From assembly GCA_025357945.1 (NCBI GenBank), contig JANYLJ010000003.1, forward strand, positions 1 through 64,000: a stretch of DNA of 64,000 bases, read 5' to 3'. Each line of letters starts with the position of its first letter. The stretch's first letter is position 1. The stretch comes from Gemmatimonadota bacterium. Its GTDB lineage: Bacteria > Gemmatimonadota > Gemmatimonadetes > Gemmatimonadales > GWC2-71-9. Both the position numbers and the translations under genes were made by a program. The notes under the pieces are model-generated. The model had not been told where the DNA came from. It searched no databases and saw only the letters and a program-made list of their open reading frames with translations. This document shows, one piece after another, positions 36,560 through 45,462 of this stretch.

Positions 36560-38746
36560 ATGTCAGCCTCTTTCAGCAAGATCCGAGTCTTCGCATTAAT
36601 CCTGACCGCCCTCTCGGTGGCCGCGCTTTCCGTGTCCGCCCAGGTCGCACCAAGGAAACCCGTCGCGAAGCCCGTTGCGCCAGCCGCCGCCGCAGCCGCT
36701 CCGAAGATGGCGACTGGTCCGGGAGGCTGGATCAAGGAATTCGGCACCATGTGGACGTTCGACGCGCCGCCACTGGCCTACTGGAAGGGGCGCTACGGCT
36801 TCGAGCCGAGCCAGGAGTGGCTCGATAACGTCCGCCTCTCCAGCGTCCGGATTCCCGGCTGCTCGGCGTCGTTCGTCTCGGACCAGGGGTTGGTGATGAC
36901 CAACCATCACTGCGCCCGCGCCTGCATCACCGCAGTCTCACCGCCGGACACGAGCTACCAGGATGCGGGATTCGTGTCAGCGGCGGTCTCCGACGAAAAG
37001 AAGTGCTCGATGATCTACGCCGACCAGCTGGTCTCGATGGAAGACGTCACGGCGAAGATCCGTGCGGCGGAGACGGCCTCGGTGACGGCGAAACAGGTCG
37101 AACAACGCGACAAGGCGATCGGCGACATCCAGTCGTCCTGCCAGACCGAAACGCATCTCGTCTGCGAAGTGGTGACGTTCTATCAGGGCGGCAAGTACTC
37201 GCTCTACCGCTACAAGCGGTACAACGATGTCCGGTTGGTCATGGCGCCGGAAGAAACCATTTCCTTCTTCGGCGGCGACCCGGACAATTTCACCTACCCG
37301 CGCTACGACATCGACGTGACGCTGCTCCGCGTCTACGACGACAACCAGCCGATGCACGCCGACCATTACCTGCGCTGGAACTCCAACGGGTTCAAGGCTG
37401 GTGATCTCACGTTCGTCGTGGGCAATCCCGGCAGTACCGGCCGGCTGCTGACGATGGCGCAGATGGAATACCTGCGCGACGTGCAGTATCCCGCGACGCT
37501 GGCGACCTACAAGGCGCAGATCGCGATCTTCAAGGAACTCGCGGCGAAGAGCGCGGCCAACAAGCGGCAATACGAGAACACCATTTTTGGCCTGGAGAAC
37601 TCGCAGAAGGCGGTCCTGGGATATGACGCGGGCCTGGTCAATCCCGCGATCATGGCCCGCAAGGCCGCATTCGAAAAAGACTTCCGCTCGCGCATCATGG
37701 CCAAGCCCGCTCTCTCCGCCCAATACGGCCGGGCGTGGGACAACATCGCCGCGGCGCAGACGGAAGTGGCGAGCTTCGCCGTGCAGCAACAGTTCCAGGG
37801 ATTCGGCGGCGGGTCGGCTCTGTTGAACTTCGCCGTGGGGCTGGTGCGGATCGCGGCGCAGGCAACGCTGCCGGATTCGCTCCGGCTGCCGCAGTACCGG
37901 GGCGCGGGGCTGGATCGCATCAAGGCGCAGATGGGGCAGAACCCGTCGATCGACACCGAGCTGGAGAAACTGCTACTGGCGGCGCAGTTCGGGATGGCGC
38001 AGCGAGCGCTGCCGGCCGGCGATCCGTTTCTCACGGCCGCCCTCGGCGGGCGGAGTCCCGAGGTTGCGGCCGAGGCACTGGTGAACGGGACCAGGATGGC
38101 ATCGGCGTCAGCTCGGAAGGCACTACTCGATGGCGGCGCGGCGGCGATCGCTGCGAGCGACGATCCGATGATCGTACTCGCGCGCACGGTGAATCCCATG
38201 GCGACCCGGCACGCGATGCGCGCACTGCGGCTCAACACCACGGTCAGCGCGAACGTCGCGCTGGTGGGGCAGGCGATCTACGCGGCATACGGCGCGAGCC
38301 TGCCGCCCGACGCGACGTTTACGCTGCGAATCAGCGACGGGGTGGTGCAGGGCTTTCCATACAACGGGACGATCGCACCGTACAAGACGTCGTTCTACGG
38401 CATGTATGCGCGCAATGCGGAGTTCGACGGCCAGCCGCCGTTCAACCTGCCGCCGCGGTGGCAGGCCGCGCGAAGTGCGGTGGACATGGCGGCGCCGCTC
38501 GACTTCGTGACGACGGCGGACATCATCGGCGGAAACTCGGGGAGTCCGGTGATCAACCGAAAGGGTGAAGTGGTAGGACTGATCTTCGACGGCAACATCG
38601 AGATGCTGCCGAATCGGTTCATCTACACCGACGAGGTGGCGCGGTCGGTGGCGGTACACACCAGGGCCATCGTGGAGGCGCTGCGGAAGGTTTACGGCGC
38701 GGCGAGGCTCGCCGACGAAGTGGAGAGTGCCGGAGCGAAGCGGTAA
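36560..38746 (+). CDS. S46-family dipeptidyl-peptidase (DPP7/DPP11-like)
   Basis: 728 residues with a signal peptide (1-28, ALSVAALSVSAQ) and an Ala/Pro linker. Family S46 features: WTFDAPPLAYWKGRYGF, catalytic His in MTNHHCARAC (about 116-117), catalytic Asp in FTYPRYDID (about 250), and nucleophile Ser in GGNSGSPVINRKGEVVGLIF (near 660), then the FDGNIEMLPNRFIY segment. These periplasmic enzymes release dipeptides from oligopeptides in bacteria that live on peptides. The gene stands alone between the flavoprotein and the convergent pilin gene. Confidence 0.92.
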   Translation: MSASFSKIRVFALILTALSVAALSVSAQVAPRKPVAKPVAPAAAAAAPKMATGPGGWIKEFGTMWTFDAPPLAYWKGRYGFEPSQEWLDNVRLSSVRIPGCSASFVSDQGLVMTNHHCARACITAVSPPDTSYQDAGFVSAAVSDEKKCSMIYADQLVSMEDVTAKIRAAETASVTAKQVEQRDKAIGDIQSSCQTETHLVCEVVTFYQGGKYSLYRYKRYNDVRLVMAPEETISFFGGDPDNFTYPRYDIDVTLLRVYDDNQPMHADHYLRWNSNGFKAGDLTFVVGNPGSTGRLLTMAQMEYLRDVQYPATLATYKAQIAIFKELAAKSAANKRQYENTIFGLENSQKAVLGYDAGLVNPAIMARKAAFEKDFRSRIMAKPALSAQYGRAWDNIAAAQTEVASFAVQQQFQGFGGGSALLNFAVGLVRIAAQATLPDSLRLPQYRGAGLDRIKAQMGQNPSIDTELEKLLLAAQFGMAQRALPAGDPFLTAALGGRSPEVAAEALVNGTRMASASARKALLDGGAAAIAASDDPMIVLARTVNPMATRHAMRALRLNTTVSANVALVGQAIYAAYGASLPPDATFTLRISDGVVQGFPYNGTIAPYKTSFYGMYARNAEFDGQPPFNLPPRWQAARSAVDMAAPLDFVTTADIIGGNSGSPVINRKGEVVGLIFDGNIEMLPNRFIYTDEVARSVAVHTRAIVEALRKVYGAARLADEVESAGAKR

Positions 38747-38790
38747 TTGCGGGCGCGCGGCGCGGCCAGCCAAGCCTTAGTCTGGTCGAA

Positions 38791-39177
38791 TCAGGGACAG
38801 CCGATGACGCCGTCCACCGCGACCGGTGCGCCGGCGCCGACCTGAACGCCGCAGCTGTTGGTGCCGGCCTCGATCGTGCTGTTGGTGGCGCGCACGTTGT
38901 AACCGACCGCGCTGCCGGCCACGACCATCGTCGTGCCAGGTGAGAGCGTGAGGAGGCCATCGGCCTGGAGCTGCGCGAAGCTCGTGTACGATCCATTATC
39001 GGCGTAGTAGGTCTCTTCGGCCGTCTCGGCGTTGCGCACGTCGGTGCGCAGCGCGGCCACCTTCGCCTTGTCCCTGGTGCCGGAATACTTCGGGAGCGCG
39101 ATCGACGCGAGGATGCCGATGATCGCCACAACGACCAGCAGTTCAACGAAGGTGAACCCGCCGCGGTCTCGTGACAT
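38791..39177 (-). CDS. Type IV major pilin-like protein (PilA-like)
   Basis: 128 residues from ATG at 39177 (CGGAG upstream). Class III leader MSRDRGG, prepilin-peptidase cleavage before [20 protein letters not shown], and the essential Glu at mature position 5. [20 protein letters not shown] continues the N-terminal helix. Two Cys in the C-terminal part (NSCGVQV and VIGCP) probably form the pilin disulfide loop. Size and helix match a PilA/pseudopilin. No assembly genes are nearby, so it could be an orphan pilin. A candidate sigma-54 promoter lies at 39259-39274. Confidence 0.85.
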   Translation of the reverse strand: MSRDRGGFTFVELLVVVAIIGILASIALPKYSGTRDKAKVAALRTDVRNAETAEETYYADNGSYTSFAQLQADGLLTLSPGTTMVVAGSAVGYNVRATNSTIEAGTNSCGVQVGAGAPVAVDGVIGCP

Positions 39178-39469
39178 TTTCGTGCTCCGGTTGCCCACTC
39201 GTAGGCGTTCTCGCGTGGATCGTTCAATTTACGTGTTGTTGGACTACTGGGGTGGTAACGCAACCGAAGTGCCGCGCTGTTGCGTTCGATCTAATGCATT
39301 GTGGCATAGAAACTTACGACGCAACGTCCGGGCTTCTTGATCGGCTGGAATCGCCGCTACGATGCGTCGGCGCATCAGTAACGTCTGGCAAGGTGTGGCA
39401 CCCGATCATCGGCTGATAGTCGGTTATTCTTCGCGCCGCCGCCCGGTTCACTGGCGTCCCCGAGGCCTC
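39178..39469. other. Divergent intergenic region pilin / aldehyde dehydrogenase
   Basis: About 290 bases, noticeably AT-richer than its neighbours. It holds the candidate sigma-54 site described separately; no other clear promoter was recognised. Frames crossing it lack ribosome sites and look non-coding. Confidence 0.5.
39259..39274 (-). promoter_or_regulatory. Candidate sigma-54 (-24/-12) promoter of the pilin gene
   Basis: On the reverse strand the sequence is CGGCACTTCGGTTGCG, matching the sigma-54 consensus TGGCAC-N5-TTGC except for the first T. GG and GC are correctly 10 bases apart. Transcription would begin about 39249, leaving a leader near 70 bases before the pilin ATG. Pilin genes are classic sigma-54 targets. 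Confidence 0.5.
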
Positions 39470-40855
39470 ATGCCGGTACCGCTCACCGAAATTATCGCCC
39501 AGCAACGCGCTGCGTTCGTTCGGGACGGCGCGCCGCCGGTCGAACAGCGTCGGCGCGACTTGCTCAAGCTCAAGCGGATGTTGCTCGACCACGCGACCGG
39601 GATCGCGGCGGCGATCAGCGCCGATTTCGGTCACCGGTCACACCAGGAAACGCTCCTCGCCGACTTGTTCCCCACCGTTGCCGGGATCGATCATCTCCAC
39701 GCGCACGTCGCTCGGTGGGCACGTCCTGAGCGTCGTGGCGTGGTGTGGTATTTTCTCCCGGCGCGAGCGCGCGTGATCTATCAACCGTTAGGTGTGGTCG
39801 GCATCATCGCACCGTGGAACTATCCGATCTCCCTGGCGTTCTCGCCAATGGCCGCGGCGATCGCCGCCGGCAATCGCGTGATGCTCAAGCCATCGGAGTT
39901 CAACCCCGCCACAACGGCGCTGCTGGAAGAGCTGCTGGGCGAGATCTTCCCGATCGAGCAGGTTGCCGTCGTGACCGGCGGCGCCGAGGTCGGCGCGGCG
40001 TTCTCACGACTTCCGTTCGATCATCTCTTCTTTACCGGCAGCACGCCGGTGGGTCGCAAGGTGATGCAGGCCGCCAGCGAGCACCTGGTGCCCGTGACCC
40101 TCGAACTCGGCGGCAAGTCCCCGGCGATCGTGGAGCCCGGTTTTCCGATCGAACGCGCCGCGCGCGGCATCGCCACCGGCAAGCTGTTCAATGCCGGGCA
40201 GACGTGCATCGCCCCGGACTATGCCCTGGTCCCCGAAGAGGATGTCGAGCGATTCGTCACCGAAGTGACCGCGGCAATGCAACGACTCTATCCCACCATC
40301 GCGGGCAATCCGGACTACACCTCGATCATCAACGATGGCCACTTCAGTCGCCTTACCGGATTGGTGGCCGACGCGCGAGCCCGGGGCGCCCGCATCGTCG
40401 AGATCGGGCAAGGCGATGGGCGTACGCTGCCGCCCACGTTACTCATCGATGTCAACGACGACATGAAGGTGATGCAGGAGGAAATCTTCGGGCCGCTGTT
40501 GCCTATCGTTTCGTACCGCGACCTCGACGACGCGATCACGTACGTCAACGCCCACCCGCGTCCGTTGTCGCTTTACCTTTTTGGCAACGACGGACCGGGC
40601 CGCCGGGCCGTGCTCTCGCGGACCACCTCGGGTGGTGTGACGATCAACGATACGCTGCTGCATGTGGTCCAGGAAAACCTGCCGTTCGGCGGCGTGGGAC
40701 CGAGCGGTATGGGTGCGTATCATGGCCACGCAGGCTTTCGAACATTCAGCCACGCCAAGGCGGTGTTCTCGCAGTCACGCCTCAACGCGATCTCGCTGCT
40801 GCGACCACCGTACGGTGCGCGCTTTGACCGGATGATCAAGTTCCTTCTCGGCTGA
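39470..40855 (+). CDS. Coniferyl-aldehyde-dehydrogenase-like aldehyde dehydrogenase
   Basis: 461 residues from ATG at 39470. ALDH landmarks: IIAPWNYPISLAFSPMAAAI, FTGSTPVGRKVM, general base Glu212 in TLELGGKSPAI, nucleophile Cys246 in FNAGQTCIAPDY, and EEIFGPLLPIVSY. The C-terminal part, ENLPFGGVGPSGMGAYHGHA followed by GFRTFSHAKAVF, is typical of the CalB/class 3 branch with membrane-associating tails (SLLRPPYGARFDRMIKFLLG). It oxidises aromatic or fatty aldehydes with NAD(P)+. The physiological substrate cannot be stated. Confidence 0.88.
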   Translation: MPVPLTEIIAQQRAAFVRDGAPPVEQRRRDLLKLKRMLLDHATGIAAAISADFGHRSHQETLLADLFPTVAGIDHLHAHVARWARPERRGVVWYFLPARARVIYQPLGVVGIIAPWNYPISLAFSPMAAAIAAGNRVMLKPSEFNPATTALLEELLGEIFPIEQVAVVTGGAEVGAAFSRLPFDHLFFTGSTPVGRKVMQAASEHLVPVTLELGGKSPAIVEPGFPIERAARGIATGKLFNAGQTCIAPDYALVPEEDVERFVTEVTAAMQRLYPTIAGNPDYTSIINDGHFSRLTGLVADARARGARIVEIGQGDGRTLPPTLLIDVNDDMKVMQEEIFGPLLPIVSYRDLDDAITYVNAHPRPLSLYLFGNDGPGRRAVLSRTTSGGVTINDTLLHVVQENLPFGGVGPSGMGAYHGHAGFRTFSHAKAVFSQSRLNAISLLRPPYGARFDRMIKFLLG

Positions 40856-40907
40856 ACGCAATATTCTCTCTCTCTCTCCCTCTCCACCATCCAGCTGTGA
40901 GCACTCG

Positions 40908-41642
40908 ATGAACATCGCTGCCAATCCGATCTCGCCCGATCTCGCCCACATGCTCACAAGCGGTGTCGTCGCCGTGGTGCGAATGAACGAAGCGGTGTCA
41001 CTTCGCCGAGCCGCGGCGGCGGTCGTTGCGGGTGGCGTCGGTTCGTTCGAGGTGACCCTTACCACACCGGGCGCGATTGAGGCGGTGCGTGACCTCGCGT
41101 CGGCGAAGATCCCCGGGTGCGTGGTCGGCGCGGGCACCGTGCTCGACGCCGCGTCGGCCAACCAGGCGATCGATGCCGGTGCGCGGTTCATCGTGAGCCC
41201 GACGCTGGAGCCCGACGTGATCGCCTGTTGCATCGAACGCAAGATCGTCTGTATCCCCGGTGCGATGTCGCCCACCGAAATCCTGCAGGCGTGGCGCATG
41301 GGCGCCTCGATGATCAAGGTGTATCCCGCCGTGTCGGTCGGCACCGACTTCTTCACGAACATCCTCGGCCCGCTGCCGTTTCTGCGCCTGATCCCCTCGG
41401 GCGGGATGACGCTGGCGAACGGTGCCGACTGGATTCGTGCCGGGGCAGCGGCGGTGAGCATGGCCGCGGCACTCCTCGACCCGGCCCTCGTGAAGCGTGG
41501 CGCCTGGGACGAACTGACGGCGCGGGCGCGGCGGATTGCGGAGGCCGTGGCCGGCGCACGCCACGAAATGGCGAGCGACCTCGCCAGGATGACCGACAAC
41601 CTCGACCACGCGCCTGACGCCGGAGCCACCCATGCCGGATGA
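40908..41642 (+). CDS. eda: KDPG/KHG aldolase
   Basis: 244 residues; a TIM-barrel class I aldolase. Visible active-site elements: VVAVVRMNEAV (Arg25), GSFEVTLTTPGA (Glu48), VVGAGTVLDA and the Schiff-base lysine in MIKVYPAVSVG (Lys137), then LIPSGGMTLANGADWIRAGA. It splits 2-keto-3-deoxy-6-phosphogluconate into pyruvate and glyceraldehyde-3-P (Entner-Doudoroff), or 4-hydroxy-2-oxoglutarate. A CT-rich run (40865-40878) precedes it. Its end overlaps the amidase start by 11 bases. No edd gene is in the window, so the pathway partner lies elsewhere. Confidence 0.9.
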   Translation: MNIAANPISPDLAHMLTSGVVAVVRMNEAVSLRRAAAAVVAGGVGSFEVTLTTPGAIEAVRDLASAKIPGCVVGAGTVLDAASANQAIDAGARFIVSPTLEPDVIACCIERKIVCIPGAMSPTEILQAWRMGASMIKVYPAVSVGTDFFTNILGPLPFLRLIPSGGMTLANGADWIRAGAAAVSMAAALLDPALVKRGAWDELTARARRIAEAVAGARHEMASDLARMTDNLDHAPDAGATHAG

Positions 41643-43275
41643 TCGGGAGCTGTCACGCCGCGATGTGGTCAGTGCCGGACTCGCGTCTGCAATCGGGTGG
41701 ACCGGCAGCCGTTCACTCTTATCGGCAGCCGCAGCAGAGCCGACCCCGGGCGCGGACCGCCGGCAGGATTTCGCGCTTGACGAGGTCACTATCGACGAGT
41801 TGCAGGGGCGGATGCAGAGCAGTGCTGCGACCGCGCGATCGATCGCGGAGCAATACCTCGCGCGTATCGACGCGCTCGACAAGCGCGGGCCGGCCGTCAA
41901 CGCGGTGATCGAGCTCAACCCGGACGCGCTCGCCGTTGCCGCGCACTGCGACGACGAGCGACGCTCGGGGCGAGTCCGCGGTCCGTTGCACGGCATTCCG
42001 GTGCTCATCAAGGACAACATCGAGACGGCGGATCGGCTGAAAACCAGCGGCGGATCCTGGGCGTTGGCCGAGCACGTCGCCGCCCGCGATTCCTTCGTTG
42101 CCGAGCGGTTACGGGCGGCGGGTGCCGTGATTCTCGGCAAGACCAACCTCAGCGAATGGGCCAATTTCCGGTCGACCCATTCGTCGAGCGGTTGGAGCGG
42201 TCGAGGTGGACAGACTCGCAATCCGTACGCCCTGGACCGCACGCCATCGGGATCGAGTTCCGGATCGGGAACGGCCGCAGCGGCGAACTTCTGCACCATT
42301 GCCGTCGGTACCGAAACGGATGGCTCGGTGACGTCGCCGGCGGCGGTCGCCGGGCTGGTCGGCGTCAAGCCGACGGTCGGCCTGATCGGTCGGTCGGGGA
42401 TCATCCCGATTTCACACGTGCAGGATACGGCGGGGCCGATGGCCCGGACCGTTCGCGACGCGGCGATTCTTCTTGGTGTGCTCACAGGTGTTGACCCGCG
42501 TGACGCGACGACGCAGGCGAGTCGCCCGCACTCGCTCACGGACTACACCACGGCGCTCGATCGTGATGGCCTGCGCGGTGCTCGCATCGGGGTGGTACGG
42601 AAACACTTCACCGGATATCACGCCGCCACGGACACCGTGTTCGCTGCGGCGCTCGACCTCCTGCGGCAGCACGGCGCCACGATCGTGGATCCCGCCAACA
42701 TCGCCACCGCCGGGCAGTTCGACGATCCGGAGTTCGACGCGCTGCTGTATGAGTTCAAGACCGATCTCGATCGCTACCTCGGCTCTGTGGACAGGATGCT
42801 TCCGGTGCATTCACTGGCGGACGTGATCGCGTTCAACACGCAGAATGCGCAACGCGAACTGCAGTACTTCGGCCAGGAAATCATGGAGATGGCGGTCAAG
42901 AAGGCCCCGCTCACCGACGTGAAGTACCTCGCGGTACGCCGCAGGAACTCCCGGCTTGCGGCGACCCTCGGCATCGATGCGACGATGAACCAACATCGAC
43001 TCGACGCCCTGATTGCCCCGACGCAGGGACCGGCGTGGCTGATCGACCTGGTCAACGGTGATCCCGGCGGCATTGTCTCATTCACGGGCCCGGCGGCGGT
43101 CGCGGGGTATCCGCATGTGACCGTGCCGATGGGCTTCGTGCGCGGCCTGCCGGTGGGATTGTCGTTCGTGGGACGGGCCTGGACCGAGGCGAAGCTGCTC
43201 AAGTACGCCTACGCCTTCGAACAGGCCGCGCCGGCACGCCGGAAACCGGGATTCTCCGTCTCAGCGAGTACCTGA
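41632..43275 (+). CDS. Tat-exported amidase (amidase-signature family)
   Basis: 547 residues. A Tat signal (SRRDVVSAGLASAIGW, about 8-23) predicts folded export. Amidase-signature catalytic triad: Lys127 in GIPVLIKDNIET, cis-Ser within TPSGSSSGSG (208-212) and nucleophile Ser232 in GTETDGSVTSPAAV. It hydrolyses amide or aryl-amide bonds; substrate unknown. Closest in style to periplasmic amidases rather than GatA, which would not be Tat-exported. It overlaps eda and is followed by lspA 17 bases later. Confidence 0.88.
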   Translation: MPDDRELSRRDVVSAGLASAIGWTGSRSLLSAAAAEPTPGADRRQDFALDEVTIDELQGRMQSSAATARSIAEQYLARIDALDKRGPAVNAVIELNPDALAVAAHCDDERRSGRVRGPLHGIPVLIKDNIETADRLKTSGGSWALAEHVAARDSFVAERLRAAGAVILGKTNLSEWANFRSTHSSSGWSGRGGQTRNPYALDRTPSGSSSGSGTAAAANFCTIAVGTETDGSVTSPAAVAGLVGVKPTVGLIGRSGIIPISHVQDTAGPMARTVRDAAILLGVLTGVDPRDATTQASRPHSLTDYTTALDRDGLRGARIGVVRKHFTGYHAATDTVFAAALDLLRQHGATIVDPANIATAGQFDDPEFDALLYEFKTDLDRYLGSVDRMLPVHSLADVIAFNTQNAQRELQYFGQEIMEMAVKKAPLTDVKYLAVRRRNSRLAATLGIDATMNQHRLDALIAPTQGPAWLIDLVNGDPGGIVSFTGPAAVAGYPHVTVPMGFVRGLPVGLSFVGRAWTEAKLLKYAYAFEQAAPARRKPGFSVSAST

Positions 43276-43292
43276 TCCCGCGCCGCGCCCTG

Positions 43293-43787
43293 ATGCTGCC
43301 GAAGGTCCGCGCGTATCTCGCTGCACTCGTCCCCGTGTTGCTGGTTGACCGCGTGACCAAGGCCCTCGCGCTTGCGCAGCTGCCACCGGGCATCCCCCGG
43401 GAATTCGTCGGCAAGGCAGTCCGCTTCACACTGGTGTTCAATCGCAATGCCGCGATGGACATCACGCTCGGGCCCTGGTCGCGCTGGGGCTTCGCCATCA
43501 TCGCGGTCGTCGGCGTGGTCGTGATGCTTCGGCTGCTGCGCCTGAGTGCGCCGTCGGATCGGCTACGCGCGGCGGCGCTCGGATTGATCAGCGCCGGCGC
43601 AATTGGCAACCTGATCGACCGGCTGCGGTGGGACCGCGGTGTGATCGACTTCATCGACGTCGGGATTGGCAGCCACCGTTTCTGGACGTTCAACGTTTCG
43701 GATGCCGGGGTTACGGTGGGCGCATTGCTGCTGGCGCTGGTGTTTTCGCGCGAGCGGCATCACGAGCCCCCTTCGCCCGGCGCGTAA
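43293..43787 (+). CDS. lspA: Lipoprotein signal peptidase (signal peptidase II)
   Basis: 164 residues with four membrane helices. Family motifs: LLVDRVTKALAL, FTLVFNRNAAMDI, SAGAIGNLIDRLRWDRGVID with catalytic Asp, and FNVSDAGVTVG with the second catalytic Asp. It cleaves the signal peptide of prolipoproteins after lipidation; several candidate substrates are in this window (30737, 54061, 57990, 62103). The last 77 bases overlap, tail to tail, the 3' end of the MprF-like gene on the other strand. Confidence 0.85.
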   Translation: MLPKVRAYLAALVPVLLVDRVTKALALAQLPPGIPREFVGKAVRFTLVFNRNAAMDITLGPWSRWGFAIIAVVGVVVMLRLLRLSAPSDRLRAAALGLISAGAIGNLIDRLRWDRGVIDFIDVGIGSHRFWTFNVSDAGVTVGALLLALVFSRERHHEPPSPGA

Positions 43788-45462
43788 CCACCCGGTGCGC
43801 ACGTCGCGCCCGACTTACCACCCGCGCGGTGAAGAAGATCACCACGGCTATCAGCACGCTGAGTGACACGCGCAGCGTCCGGGGGGCGTTTTCGTCGAGG
43901 GCGAACCGCCACCAGAGGCTGCGGGAGTACTGGCCGTGCACTTGCAAGTAGATTCCCAGCCAGCCGACACCGCCTACCGCGGCCCCGATCGCGGCGACCC
44001 ACCCAGCGTTGATCGGCTCGGCACCGAACGGTATCCGTCGGTTGAACTCAGCGCGCGCGGTAAGCAGAAGCAACAGGAGCACCAGCAACAGGGCGGCGCT
44101 GGCGACATCGAGCGAACGCAGCAGCGCGGCCGGGATGCCGAGGAGGAGCAGTACCACCGTCAGGTGGAAGGCGCTCCGGAGCCGGCGCTCGAGACCGAAG
44201 GCGAGGAGCACCAGCCCGATCCCGACCAGCGAACCGATGAAGTGCGAACCCTCGATCACGGCGAGTTGCAGCAGGTGATTGAACCAGGTCAGGGTGACCG
44301 GCGCGTCGGGTAGCGTGTCGAACGCCAGCAGGATGACGCCGGCAACGAAGGTCAGGACGGCGAAGAGATGCGGCGAGATCTCCCGCGCGACACGGACGGG
44401 CGGCGCGGCCCGCCGCTTGTCCCTGCCTGACGCCTCGATCGCCATGATCCCGGCGGCGCAGCAAAGCGGAATCAGATAGTACACCGCGCGGTAGACGAGG
44501 AGCGCGGCCGTGGCGAGTGGCGCGCCGAGTCCGGGTGGACGCAGCAGCAGGACCGCCGCCTCGAATACGCCGACGCCCCCCGGAAGCGGGATAATCTGCG
44601 TGACAATCTGCGCCAGCAGGAAGCCGCTCAGAAAGCGCGGAAACGACACCGGGCCGGCGGCGATCATCAGCACGTAGAGGGCGGTCGAGCTGAGCAGCCA
44701 ATCCGCCATCGAGACCGCCAGCTGCTCGCGGAGCATGCTCCCCTTCGGCAGATCGAACGTTCGGTGCCGGAACTTGATCGTTCCGGTACCGCGTTCGGAC
44801 AGAAAGAGCGCGGCGGCGACCAGCAGCAGGAATACCATGCCGACCGGTTGCAGCGAATGCACCGGGAGATGGAAGGATCTGGGGATAGGAATCGGTGCGA
44901 TCACGAAGCTCAGGCCCGCCACCGCGAAGAGACCGATCACGAAGGTCAGCAGGTTGCCGGCCACGACCGCGGCCGTCTCCGAGCCGGTCACGCCCAACCG
45001 GCTGAACAACCGATAACGCAACCCACCGCCAGCAACGATCGACATCGGCGCGCTGTTTTGCACCGCGTGACTCACGAACGACGATGACCACATCCGGCGG
45101 ATCGGAATCGGGTGCCCGGCCAGGCGTAGCGACAGGTAGTCGTAGCCAACGAGGGAGGCGTACCCGAGGATTGTCAGCACCAGGCTCGCGGCGGTGTATC
45201 GCCACCCGATTCGGCGCAACGAGGCAACGATGTCGCTGAGGTTGTACGCGGTGAGGACGTGGCGGAGCACCACGATCGCCACGGCGAACAGCGCCACGTT
45301 GATGCCGAGGGCGAGCCAGCGCTTCCAGGTCGACCGTTGCTTGCGAGGGGTCAGCGCCGGCTCCGTGGTGTCGGGAAGCAGTGTGGGCTCAGCGCCATCC
45401 GCAGCACCTCCGCCAGATGCACGGACTTTCGTCCGGTCAGCTGCTCGACCTGCTCCTGGCAC
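43711..45462 (-). CDS. MprF-type multi-pass membrane protein (flippase domain) without synthase domain
   Basis: 583 residues, about 13-14 membrane helices. The early part (ADRTKVRASGGGAADGAEPT excluded) has the UPF0104/LPG_synthase_TM pattern: NSAPMSIVAGGGLRYRLFSR, GNLLTFVIGLFAV and QIIPLPGGVGVFEAAVLLL, as in the lysyl-phosphatidylglycerol flippase half of MprF. Further helices match the rest of MprF's membrane region, but the soluble aminoacyl-transferase domain (about 300 residues) is absent. The first ATG is at 45462, overlapping the upstream dehydrogenase gene by 112 bases; translation might really begin nearer 45350. Confidence 0.65.
   Translation of the reverse strand: MPGAGRAADRTKVRASGGGAADGAEPTLLPDTTEPALTPRKQRSTWKRWLALGINVALFAVAIVVLRHVLTAYNLSDIVASLRRIGWRYTAASLVLTILGYASLVGYDYLSLRLAGHPIPIRRMWSSSFVSHAVQNSAPMSIVAGGGLRYRLFSRLGVTGSETAAVVAGNLLTFVIGLFAVAGLSFVIAPIPIPRSFHLPVHSLQPVGMVFLLLVAAALFLSERGTGTIKFRHRTFDLPKGSMLREQLAVSMADWLLSSTALYVLMIAAGPVSFPRFLSGFLLAQIVTQIIPLPGGVGVFEAAVLLLRPPGLGAPLATAALLVYRAVYYLIPLCCAAGIMAIEASGRDKRRAAPPVRVAREISPHLFAVLTFVAGVILLAFDTLPDAPVTLTWFNHLLQLAVIEGSHFIGSLVGIGLVLLAFGLERRLRSAFHLTVVLLLLGIPAALLRSLDVASAALLLVLLLLLLTARAEFNRRIPFGAEPINAGWVAAIGAAVGGVGWLGIYLQVHGQYSRSLWWRFALDENAPRTLRVSLSVLIAVVIFFTARVVSRARRAHRVVTRRAKGARDAARAKTPAPAAMRPP

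Noticed and set aside
40865-40878. CT dinucleotide run before eda as a phase-variable switch
   Set aside because: It is outside any coding frame and only seven units long; no promoter spacing effect can be argued.
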